Of a DNA stretch of 64,000 bases, positions 25,861 to 36,092 are shown one piece after another (within the stretch, counting starts at the first letter, position 1; the number at the start of each line of letters is the position of its first letter). The notes beneath the pieces are model-generated. The model saw nothing but the letters and a program-made list of their open reading frames with translations, ran no database searches and was not told where the DNA came from. Origin of the DNA: Harmothoe impar (taxonomy: Eukaryota > Annelida > Polychaeta > Phyllodocida > Polynoidae); the NCBI GenBank assembly GCA_947462335.1, contig OX381710.1, positions 59,714,842 to 59,778,841 of the forward strand, read 5' to 3'. The position numbers and the translations under genes are program-made.

Positions 25861-26037
25861 CACGGAAAATCTGGCTCCCCCATCTGGTCTTGGCCTTGGC
25901 CCCCATTTCAAAATTTACGAGGTCAGCCTCCTCGGCAGTGGCAAACCTTTTGGGGTGGAGGTGGGTCTGGAGGGAACATCATATCATCATCAGGATTGAA
26001 GACGATGGCCGATTCACGCATAGTACATGCATGTGCA
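25861..26037 (-). pseudogene. Inverted copy of Crypton exon 1
   Basis: On the minus strand this reads MRESAIVFNPDDD then MFPPD and KVCH, matching exon 1 at 23796-23970 but with a one-base indel that breaks the frame at the KRF segment. The match runs to the GTG next to the exon 1 donor. It forms the outer arm of the palindrome together with 23784-23970. Confidence 0.85.
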
Positions 26038-26515
26038 TTTAAGCCTCTCGAGGGATCCATAATTTTCATTATCATTGTCATAGTTAGTCGGTGCGGGTGT
26101 AGGGCGATTTCTTCCGAGGACAACACTCATAGGGCGCATTGGTCTCTCGAATTCGCTGTGTTGGTTGCGTCAGTCGGTCACGTGATCACACGCGTCCCGC
26201 TGTTTACTAGTCTAACCGGCTGGAGGCCTTCACAAAATGTCGAAATATGAGGAATTTACGCAATTAAAAGGCTATTTCTGCATGGGATCGTCAACAAGGA
26301 GCTCTAAGCATATACTCGATTGAAGGAATAAGCCTGACATGCTCTAATTTCGCCACATTTGGATGTTATTCATTACGTATGTGGTACCGCTGGGAGAATC
26401 ATGGCGCTCGGCTATGTGGATCGAGTCTGCCAGTCGGCGAGACAAAATGGACAATTGAAAAAGGTAGGTCTGACACGTTAAATGGTCACATATTTGAAGA
26501 AATAGTGGTATAAAC

Positions 26516-26638
26516 GCATTATTGGCTGCTTGGGAAAGCACTTGTGAGGTATATCTGTCTAATAATAAACTCGGCTTCGCCTCGTTTATAATTGCCAGAT
26601 ATACCTCACGCGTACTTTCCCAAGCAGCCATTATTGCA
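26516..26638. mobile_element. Palindromic MITE-like hairpin, about 123 bp
   Basis: The arms TGGCTGCTTGGGAAAG ... GAGGTATATCTG (26523-26557) and CAGATATACCTC ... CTTTCCCAAGCAGCCA (26596-26631) are nearly perfect inverse complements, enclosing a spacer with CTCGGCTTCGCCTCG, itself partly palindromic. A palindromic body of this size without coding is typical of MITEs. The 95-codon minus-strand frame across it is incidental. Confidence 0.75.
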
Positions 26639-27298
26639 TCAATATAATAGATTAAACCTCCATATTCATGTCTTATTTGGTGTCCGACTCTGGGTGTAAT
26701 CAGTGTCCGACTTGAGGTGCAGTTTGATGCTTAGGTGGGATCCCCTCTCAAGGTATAATGTGTAATTTATTTATACTTATTGACTGGAACTATCACAAAA
26801 GATACATATCTTGCTTTTACTATACAGAGGGATCCTCTAACTATGATGGAAATGCTAGACTGGATTGAACAAGGAAACCAATTTTCCCATTTACTCTTGA
26901 CTTTTATTTTGAAAATATAGCAAGAACACCCCAAGTTCAGGCAGTCAAGGAACTATGTATGAGTTGAATAATATTTGGTATATTGCATTGGTCAGATGGA
27001 AAAACACCCTATGTTTCATCTTTAGTTGACATAATAGGTGAAATTGTTCTAATGAGTATGTAATTCAAAGCCAATGGTGTCCGACTCAAGGTGTCTGTCC
27101 GACTCAGGGAGCCTGTACCCTACATACCAGAATGCGTTACCACCAGAATACAGTGCCATGCGGGTTCTAGCTTTTGGATCGGGTTCTAGCTTTTAGAAAT
27201 TATTGAATAAGTGGTGCCAATCCTAGGAAATAAATTGACGGTACTTTAGGGTAAAATCTCTTTGTATAGCAGCTTCCCTGTGCAAGTCTCTAATGTAC

Positions 27299-28578
27299 GG
27301 AAGCCGACAAGGGTCACCCTAAAAATAATCACATTAACATTCTTTTTTTACATTTATGCATCATTTATGCAATTTCTCAAATACGAATGTTGCTGTCAAC
27401 ATCAAAATCTTTGCTGTCAACATCGAAAATTAGTGCTGTCAACTGTCAACTTAAAAAACATAGCTGTCAACACTTGTATCATTATGCCACCGGAACTACT
27501 TGCTCTCCAATTGCATGTTACTACAGTTAATGAAATGAGGCTTTCCATTGGCTGCTGGACCAAACCACGCACACTCCAAGGATAAAGTAGTGCACCCCTC
27601 CCATCATATCTTCTCCTTTTCTTATTTTACCTTTAAATTCCCCGATTTAATTCCATTTAATTTTTATCTTCTTCACCACAATGCGGTACAGTACACTGTA
27701 TCCCTCTTTTTAACTGGCATAACATGTGCCATCATGATCCGCACAGAAACAGGATACTGTGCCCTGTTTCTATGCATAGAAACAGGACACAGTGTACGAC
27801 GTGTAGAATAAAATTAGATCAAATAACAATATATAAAGCATGGGGATGGATGGACTAGTATTTCTTTGCCCTACTTCAAGTACCCAGTGCCAAGGACCAA
27901 TCAGAAGGCTCGTCTCATAGTGCTTCACAGAATGTGCTTGGAGAGCATTATCCTGATTTGAGTTTCTTTATTTCCACTTGGTGATATTCCAAAGAAGACG
28001 ATACAATCAAATGGACATGTGAGCGCATAATGTCCAATACATTTACATGCGTAAGTTTACAATATGACTATGGTATACATGCAACCGGTTACATACTGGT
28101 AATCAGGAGATATCACATCATATATATAAGTCAAGCAACATATTCTTGTTGATAATAAGATGGTAATATATATTACATCAATGTTTATAACATGTACAAT
28201 GGTCTAGCATGGTCTAGCATAGAGAAGAGAATGTGACTGCCGGTTATTGTGAGTACACTTGCAACATAGCTGGTTTGTATATGTGCATAGTTTTAAGCCC
28301 TGAATACAGTAATTGTATGTATTATGAAAAGAACACAGTTTATAAATTATGAAGAGTAACAGAGTATACAGATCTATAATGACCTGACCTGACAGTGCCA
28401 GCAGTCATGTTAAATTAAGTTGACAGTGACAGCACCTATTTCTTTATCAAGTTGACAGTTGACAGCACCTATTTTCGATGTTGACAGCAAAAAATGTTTG
28501 TTTTTGAGAAATTTGCTATGTGCTAAAAAACTTTTTTTTTATTAATGTTTTTTGGGAGAGTGACCCTTGTCGGCTTCC
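27299..28578. mobile_element. Foldback element, about 1.28 kb, GCTGTCAAC subrepeats
   Basis: The ends are exact inverse complements: GGAAGCCGACAAGGGTCAC at the left and GTGACCCTTGTCGGCTTCC at the right. The arms extend inward about 170-190 bp through T-rich DNA into clustered GCTGTCAAC / GTTGACAGC units, three or four per arm, in opposite orientation. The interior is AT-rich and non-coding. TIRs with internal tandem subrepeats are characteristic of Foldback-type DNA transposons. No clear target-site duplication was found, and no transposase is encoded, so it is non-autonomous. Confidence 0.8.
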
Positions 28579-28582
28579 ATAC

Positions 28583-30728
28583 TTATGAAGTATTTTATTA
28601 AGAAATTAACTGAATTTCTCCCAAGAACGTTCCACATTACGTTTCCTTTCATTTTTAGACCATCACCTGCCCATTAGGCATATGACGGCGAGAACAGTTT
28701 ACCCCGTATAGGCAGGGCAGTGCTGTTTTGAAGCCTGCCACAGGAGATAACATATCGCTGCTATGCTTTGATGCATATACTCTTAAAGAATCCCGGCCGC
28801 CTGTGTTCCTTGTCAACCTTTACAGACAGGGTCCGAGGCATCAACTCGGACGTCGCAGAATTTCAAACTTGCCTCAAGGTTTCATTTCCAAGCTGCCTTT
28901 TATATAGAGATATGTCTCAAGAATGCATATATATGTTGATCAGGCTGTTAATAGAGGTTCTCACAAATGCCTAGAATAATATGTTATTCTTAGCTGGTGT
29001 ATTTCTCCCTAATATGGTGACTATTAAGATGAGAGAAATACGAAGCTGTTAAGAGCTGGGTTGAAATTGCATCACACTTGGACCAACATAAAAAAAACAT
29101 TTTGGTCCTCTTGGCCATTTCGTTTTTGTGACTTGATACCATGACAGGCGTTGTAGTACTCATACAGCAAGTACACTCAGCTCCCACCTGGATAATGCCC
29201 ACATTACCCATGGCTGTATATAATACCGTCTATCCGAATTTATAGTACAGCCGCATAGAGGGAGTCAGGTGTTGTAGGTAAAAAAGGATATTACATTGCA
29301 GAAAGAAGGGCACGTTGGACTCATTAGTCATGCAGTTGTTATCAGTTATTCCAGAACAAACAACTCTATTTCATCCCTGCCGTTACCCATTCGCCTACGT
29401 ACCATACCACACTATCCAATCCACATTCTCCCCATTTCCATTTCTTATCTCCCCTCTGCCATGGAGAACAGGACACAACCTTCCCTTTACCAGCCAAGCC
29501 TTATCACCACTTGCCTTTACAGGCTGAACATGTACATTGGATATCCCATGTCCAGATACTCGGGGGTCTGCCCTTGCCTTTGCCTCCAGATCCCGCCCAG
29601 CCTCCGCTGTACCCCCCCCCCCCCCCCCCACTGCCTGCCCCTGCCTCCCCATGACCTCCCACCCCTACCTCTAAATCTGCACACTCCTCCTCCTCCCGGA
29701 CAATCACCTGCAGATAACAGCTCACCCTACTGCTGTACTTGTATGGCCTGCCTTGTTCAGCTCCCACCTCCTTCTGCAGCCAGTAAAGGCTGTCTCTCAC
29801 ATCTCAGCCACACTACACCCTGCTACCTCATTACACATGGGCGGCGGAGAGTTGGACAGCAATTTAACAATGTCCACATTACTCTGCATGAATAGTCACC
29901 TCACTTCTTACCTGTGTCTCCACTATTTAGTCTCTCACAGTCATTGGAAAATGTCTTTGATTGGTGTATTTACCTTGACGCAAGTATTGTGGTCTGTTTC
30001 AGACTCCCTCCCAGTGAGGTAGACTACCAAGATTGCTTGCTTGTCCTGATATCCTCTGCATTGGGGGGTTTGGAGTAGTGATGAGTGTCAATGTTCAGTA
30101 GGCACTTGTGGATGAAAAGGGAGGAAGTTGGACCATTAATATGGCATCTGCTTTTCATATTGCAAGCTAAAGGTAGTGGTGATTTTTTTTCACAAGGAGG
30201 TGGTATAAATAATTGGACCCTGGGGACCAAAATATGTTCGCCTCTTTTTAGCGAAAAAGCCCATGTAAAAAGGGGTTGGCTGCAATGAATTTGAAATCGA
30301 CTGGGGAGGGGGAAGGGTAGAAAGAATTTTGGGTCGGGCGGAAATTCTCGCAGGAAGATTCCCTCCCCCCCCTTGTTAGAAAATGACCACTCCTTAGACC
30401 CAGACAGTAATATTTTAGGATTCAATTAAGGTGAAATGAATAGCATGTGCATCTGCAAAAAGCTGGATTCATCACTTGCAAACGGCTTGCCTATAATGTG
30501 GACCTAAGCCTTTGGGAAACGCCGTTTGCGAAATGTTGAGAGACTTGTGATAGCCCACACCTTGAGCAATGCCCCCCTCCGGTTCTCTCACAGAGACAAC
30601 ACTGATTAGTTACACTTCGCCTCCCCTTGTTCCCTCTAATCACCCCCCGCCGTCCTCAGCCATGTCTAATTACCGGCCCCCAACACGACACTTCTTATCT
30701 CTACGTCTCTGTGTGGCTGCCCACCCCT
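28583..30728. other. Non-coding stretch
   Basis: No supported exon. It contains an 18-C run at 29612-29629 and a C/T-rich block (29380-29760). The overlapping frames of 60-199 codons here are proline, leucine and serine rich on plus and glycine rich on minus, and have no splice or domain support. Confidence 0.5.
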
Positions 30729-30973
30729 GCTGCTGTAGGTCTGTGTGTGGCTGCTGTAGGTCTGTGTGTGGCTGTGTGTGGCTGCTGTAGGTCTGTGTGT
30801 GGCTGCTGTAGGTCTGTGTGTGGCTGTGTGTGGCTCCTCTAGGTCTGTGTGTGGCTGCTGTAGGTCTGTGTGTGTGTGTGTGGCTGCTGTAGGTATGTGT
30901 GTGGCTGTGTGTGGCTGCTGTAGGTCTGTGTGTGTGTGTGTGGCTGCTGTAGGTCTCTGTGTGGCTGCTGTAG

Positions 30974-31004
<31 letters not shown>

Positions 31005-33949
31005 GCTGCTGTAGGTCTGTGCGTGTGTGGCTGCTGTAGGTCTGTGTGTGGCTCCTGTAGGTATGTGTGTGGCTGTGTGTGGCTGCTGTAGTTCTTTGTG
31101 TTGCTATGTGTGGCTGCTGTAGGTCTGTGTGTGGCTGCTGTAGGTCTGTGTGTGGCTGTGTGTGGCTGCTGTAGGTCTGTGTGTGGCTGTGTGTGGCTGC
31201 TGTAGGTCTGTGTGTGGCTGCTGTAGGTCTCTGTGTGGCTGCTGTAGGTCTCTGTGTGTGTGTGTGTGTGGCTGCTGTAGGTCTCTGTGTGTGTGGCTGC
31301 TGTAGGTCTGTGTGTTGCTGTGTGTGGCTGCTGTAGGTCTGTGTGTTGCTGTGTGTGGCTGCTGTAGGTCTGTGTGTTGCTGTGTGTGGCTGCTGTAGGT
31401 CTGTGTGTGGCTGTGTGTGGCTGCTGTAGGTCTGTGTGTGGCTGTGTGTGGCTACTGTAGGTCTGTGTGTGGCTGTGTGTGGCTGCTGTAGGTCTGTGTG
31501 TGGCTGCTGTAGGTCTGTGTGTGGCTGTGTGTGGTTGCTGTAGGTATGTGTGTGGCTGTGTGTGGCTGTTGTAGGTATGTGTGTGGCTGCTGTAGGTCTG
31601 TGTGTGGCTGTGTGTGGCTGCTGTAGGTCTGTGTGTGGCTGTGTGTGGCTGCTGTAGGTCTGTGTGTGTGTGTGTGTGTGGCTGCTGTAGGTCTGTGTGT
31701 GGCTGCTGTAGGTCTGTGTGTGGCTGTGTGTGGCTGCTGTAGGTCTGTGTGTGGCTGCTGTAGGTCTGTGTGTGGCTGTGTGTGGCTGCTGTAGGTATGT
31801 GTGTGGCTGTGTGTGGCTGTTGTAGGTATGTGTGTGGCTGCTGTAGGTCTGTGTGTGGCTGTGTGTGGCTGCTGTACGTCTCTGTGTTGCTGTGTGTGGC
31901 TGTGTGTGGCTCCTGTAGGTCTGTGTGTGGCTGCTGTAGGTCTGTGTGTGGCTGTGTGTGGCTGCTGTAGGTCCGTGTGTGGCTGTGTGGCTGCTGTAGG
32001 TCTGTGTGTGGCTGTGTGTGGCTGCTGTAGGTCTGTGTGTGGCTGCTGTAGGTCTGTGTGTGGCTGTGTGTGGCTGCTGTAGGTCTGTGTGTGGCTGTGT
32101 GTGGCTGCTGTAGGTCTGTGTGTGGCTGCTGTAGGTCTCTGTGTGGCTGCTGTAGGTCTGTGTGTGTGTGTGTGTGGCTGCTGTAGGTCTCTGTGTGTGT
32201 GGCTGCTGTAGGTCTGTGTGTGGATGTGTGTGGCTGCTGTAGGTCTGTGTGTGGCTGTGTGTGGCTGCTGTAGGTCTGTGTGTGGCTGCTGTAGGTATGT
32301 GTGTGGCTGTGTGTGACTGCTGTAGGTCTGTGTGTGGCTGTGTGTGGCTGCTGTAGGTCTGTGTGTGGCTGTGTGTGGCTGCTGTAGGTCTGTGTGTGGC
32401 TCCTGTAGGTATGTGTGTGGCTGTGTGTGGCTGCTGTAGGTCTGTGTGTTGCTGTGTGTGGCTGCTGTAGGTCTGTGTGTGGCTGTGTGTGGCTGCTGTA
32501 GGTCTGTGTGTGGCTCCTGTAGGTCTGTGTGTGGCTGTGTGTGGCTCCTGTAGGTCTGTGTGTTGCTGTGTGTGGCTGCTGTAGGTCTGTGTGTTGCTGT
32601 GTGTGGCTGCTGTAGGTCTGTGTGTTGCTGTGTGTGGCTGCTGTAGGTCTGTGTGTGGCTGTGTGTGGCTGCTGTAGGTCTGTGTGTGGCTGTGTGTGGC
32701 TGCTGTAGGTCTGTGTGTGGCTGTGTGTGGCTGCTGTAGGTCTGTGTGTGGCTGCTGTAGGTATGTGTGTGGCTGCTGTAGGTCTGTGTGTGGCTGTGTG
32801 TGGCTGCTGTAGGTCTGTGTGTGGCTGTGTGTGGCTGCTGTAGGTCAGTGTGTGGCTGTGTGTGGCTGCTGTAGGTCTGTTTGTGCCTGCTGTAGGTCTG
32901 TGTGTGGCTGTGTGTGGCTGCTGTAGGTCTGTGTGTGGCTGTGTGTGGCTGCTGTAGGTATGTGTGTGGCTACTGTAGGTCTGTGTGTGGCTGCTGTAGG
33001 TCTGTGTGTGGCTGCTGTAGGTCTGTGTGTGGCTGTGTGTGGCTGTGTGTGGCTGTGTGTGGCTGTGTGTGGCTGCTGTAGGTATGTGTGTGGCTGCTGT
33101 AGGTCTGTGTGTGGCTGTGTGTGGCTGCTGTAGGTCTGTGTGTGGCTGCTGTAGGTCTGTGTGTGGCTGTGTGTGGCTGCTGTAGGTCTGTGTGTGGCTG
33201 TGTGTGGCTGCTGTAGGTCTGTGTGTGGCTCCTGTAGGTATGTGTGTGGCTGTGTGTGGCCACTGTAGGTCTGTGTGTTGCTGTGTGTGGCCACTATAGG
33301 TCTGTGTGTGGCTGTGTGTGACTGCTGTAGGTCTGTGTGTGGCTGTGTGGCTGCTGTAGGTCTGTGTGTTGCTGTGTGTGGCTGCTGTAGGTCTGTGTGT
33401 GGCTGTGTGTGGCTGCTGTAGGTCTGTGTGTGGCTGTGTGTGGCTACTGTAGGTCTGTGTGTGGCTGTGTGTGGCTGCTGTAGGTCTGTGTGTGGCTGTG
33501 TGTGGCTGCTGTAGGTCTGTGTGTGGCTGTGTGTGGCTGCTGTAGGTCTGTGTGTGGCTGCTGTAGGTCTGTTTGTGGCTGCTGTAGGTCTGTGTGTGGC
33601 TGTGTGTGGCTGCTGTAGGTCTGTGTGTGGCTGCTGTAGGTCTGTGTGTGGCTGTGTGTGGCTGCTGTAGGTCTGTGTGTGGCTGTGTGTGGCTGCTGTA
33701 GGTCTGTGTGTTGCTGTGTGTGGCTGCTGTAGGTCTGTGTGTTGCTGTGTGTGGCTGCTGTAGGTCTGTGTGTGGCTGCTGTAGGTCTGTGTGTGGCTGT
33801 GTGTGGCTGCTGTAGGTCTGTGTGTGGCTGTGTGTGGCTGCTGTAGGTCTGTGTGTGGCTGTGTGTGGTTGCTGTAGGTCTGTGTGTGGCTGCTGTAGGT
33901 CTGTGTATGGCTGTGTGTGGCTGCTGTAGGTCTGTGTGTGGCTGCTGTA
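30729..33949. repeat. 3.2-kb composite minisatellite (21-bp and 31-bp units)
   Basis: Two modules alternate: a 21-bp module containing GCTGCTGTAGGTCTG plus TGTGTG, and an optional 10-bp GCTGTGTGTG insert giving a 31-bp unit. Over a hundred units are present. Variants (TATG for TCTG, GTTGCTG for GGCTGCTG, CTCCTG) recur in the same order at a distance. For example, a variant pair with GCTGTTGTAGG lies at 31565 and 31816, and a run of three GTTGCTG units occurs at about 31312 and 32556, showing larger internal duplications. On the minus strand all three reading frames of the unit lack stops (HTQTYSS, THRPTAA, HTDLQQP). Because 31 leaves remainder 1 modulo 3, a single frame rotates through all three, which explains a 1,103-codon open frame. 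Confidence 0.95.
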
Positions 33950-36092
33950 CAATAACAGCAGGTATAGCGCATTGTGCACAGAATGCATGCTGTACATGTT
34001 CGATATGGTTGTTGGGTTTAAGACATGGCTGTTGCTCTTCTTTGTTATCTCTTTCCTAATGCCCACTGTCCACTGGGCTCTATACGACCGGTTGTGCCAT
34101 ACACGGTCTGGGTGAATCCGTTGATATACAACCCAGTGGAGGGTGGGCATTCACTTGCCATAATCATACTTCTTTCTATCTCCCCTTCTTTTTTATTTTG
34201 TTCGTCTTTATTCTTTCATTCTCATATCCTTCCCATTTATGGCATTCATCGTCCATCTAAGCTGCCTGTTTGCCCCTCCTCTTGCTCCCTCTTTTTGTCC
34301 ACTTGGAGAAATATGTCCAAGTACGATTTACTAATGTCATGTAAGTATACATAACCTGTCGTTGTAAATGTACGACCATACTGGGCAGAGATAGGAGTGG
34401 GTGTCTCCTGCAGTACGGCATCAGGACTAGCCTATAACTGGTTATATCTGGTACGTGGATGTAGCCGTCCTTCACTCTGCGTCTCGACCTTTCACTAGAG
34501 TGTGAGAGGTGTAGTGCCGCTCTCGGCGCCAGGTCTCAGTAGTATACAAAGAGCGGCATTATACATAGGCACATGGGTGGTCTGCAGGTGAGTAGTATGG
34601 ACATGGGGGTTAGCAGCAGGCAGTGCCATCTGAGTGCTCTGCTGACGGTGTGACCTCCGGGACTGCTGCATTCTCCCTGTGGGAGGCCGGAGTTCCGGCA
34701 CTAGTGACCGGGAGGGGGACGTAGAAAGGAGAGGCAGAGATTGAATGGGGATGTAGAGACTTGGACGAGGATGTGGGAATTCCTCACTGACCAAATCAGT
34801 TCTTATCTTTATATAAGCTGAAATGGCTGTTCGTTTGTTCCTACTATCTTGGGAATTCGATTCAGTTATCTATTTAAATTGCACGATTGAAGCCCATTAG
34901 ATGTAATTTGTGGTGGGCCGCCAGGGGGCCGGACAGTGACAAGTGTCCACACGTCAGCAGGGTCATTACGTCACATCCTGCCGAGAAGGAAACTAAGCTG
35001 TTGTGTAGAGCCTGCACATAGGAAGCAGTCGGGGATAGGATTGTGGATGACTTAGAGGAAGTGACCAACATATATTCGACCGCTCTAGGGGGAGGGGAAC
35101 TAGAATGTAATCCCCTTTCACCTAAAGAAAACAGCGCATCACCATAGTTCAAAGAAGTAATCGGGGGGGGGGGGGGCTAAACAACGTTGTGACACACACC
35201 CCCCCCCCCCCCCCCAAATAAAAAAAGAGAACACAAAAAGACAAACACCCCAACTTGATAAATGATAGTGACTACGTGCACTCCCTATAAATACTGGTCA
35301 AGGACCAGGAATATTGAAGTTTGTACATACTTAAACGGGAGATTCATATGCCTAATGGTATGTAAACGCAGGGAATACCATCCTACATAGACAAACCAGT
35401 GGCTAAATTAAAGTAATACAAGGTGGCCAACCATACCTGTATTTGAACTTTATGATTGATGGCTATGGCATCAGTGCATTTTGTCACGAAATGAGAAGCA
35501 CTGGTTTATACGCATTTTGTCAATAAATGTGTACGGACCCTGCGCTCAACAATCACTATTATAGTTGTGCTTGATACAGGCCTTGATACCGCCGGATTAA
35601 TGTCATTGCCGTGTGCACGTGGTTAGCTGAAAGAGTAGGCGAGTGGACCAGGAGGTTGTTGTAGGGTGTTGGAGATAGGGTTGGATGGTACAAGACGGAG
35701 TAGCACGGTGTAGCTGATGGATGCGGTCTGAGGGCGGGTAAGTGAGGGGCACGTACTGCAGGTGCACCATGGTCACTGCTAACTGAGGGCAACATTACAC
35801 CAGATATATTATATACATACATATCTATGTGTATCTAATCGCATCTTGAGGGTTCTTAAGTGTGTCCGCCATCTTTTTATGTCCCTGGGTACGATGTGTT
35901 ATGCGTCCCCATATGTCAGTAAAGGGAGTGATTGGATGTGAAACACATGCAGGTAGGTCGTGTCAGTGCTTCTCGCCTTGATCGGCATAGGTTGTTCCCA
36001 ACTGACACTCGTTATAGGGTCTTAGTATCTTTTCTGTTTGACACTGAAGGTAAATATAGTAGCATGGTCGGATGTTCTAAATCCTTGAAGTT
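33950..36092. other. Non-coding stretch
   Basis: No supported exon. Contains the G-run/C-run pair at 35163-35215. The first 200 bp are the unique flank into which the spurious minisatellite frame extends. Confidence 0.5.
35163..35215. repeat. G14 and C17 runs facing each other
   Basis: Fourteen G (35163-35176) are followed after 22 bases by seventeen C (35199-35215); the spacer contains CAACGTTG, itself a palindrome. The two runs can pair as a very stable hairpin, or each strand could form a quadruplex or i-motif. Such runs are also prone to length error in assembly. Confidence 0.9.

Larger units (their letters stand above)
22304..26728. mobile_element. Large imperfect inverted-repeat domain with Crypton relics
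   Basis: At least four pairs of arms face each other: 22304-22358 with 26680-26728 (both with the TCCGACT motif and CAGTTTGAT); about 23182-23368 with 26140-26312 (sharing AATATGAGGA and CAATTAAAAGG); 23784-23970 with 25861-26037 (Crypton exon 1); and 24200-24476 with 25182-25455 (catalytic C-terminal block). Pair midpoints all fall near 24.5-24.9 kb, so this reads as one old nested palindrome of about 4.4 kb with later indels. It could come from head-to-head insertion of two copies or from an inverted duplication. The arms were matched by eye; identity values are not computed. Confidence 0.7.

Noticed and set aside
26344..26631. A 95-codon minus-strand frame
   Set aside because: It runs through a palindromic MITE-like hairpin and has no recognisable domain.
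29296..29895. A 199-codon plus-strand frame with proline runs
   Set aside because: Composition-driven by a C/T-rich region containing an 18-C run; opposite-strand Gly-rich frames are equally open, and no splice signals fit.
30839..34150. A 1,103-codon minus-strand open frame, the longest in the window
   Set aside because: It lies almost entirely in a 21/31-bp minisatellite whose three minus-strand frames all lack stops, so openness carries no coding information. The peptide merely cycles through HTQTYSS, THRPTAA and HTDLQQP.
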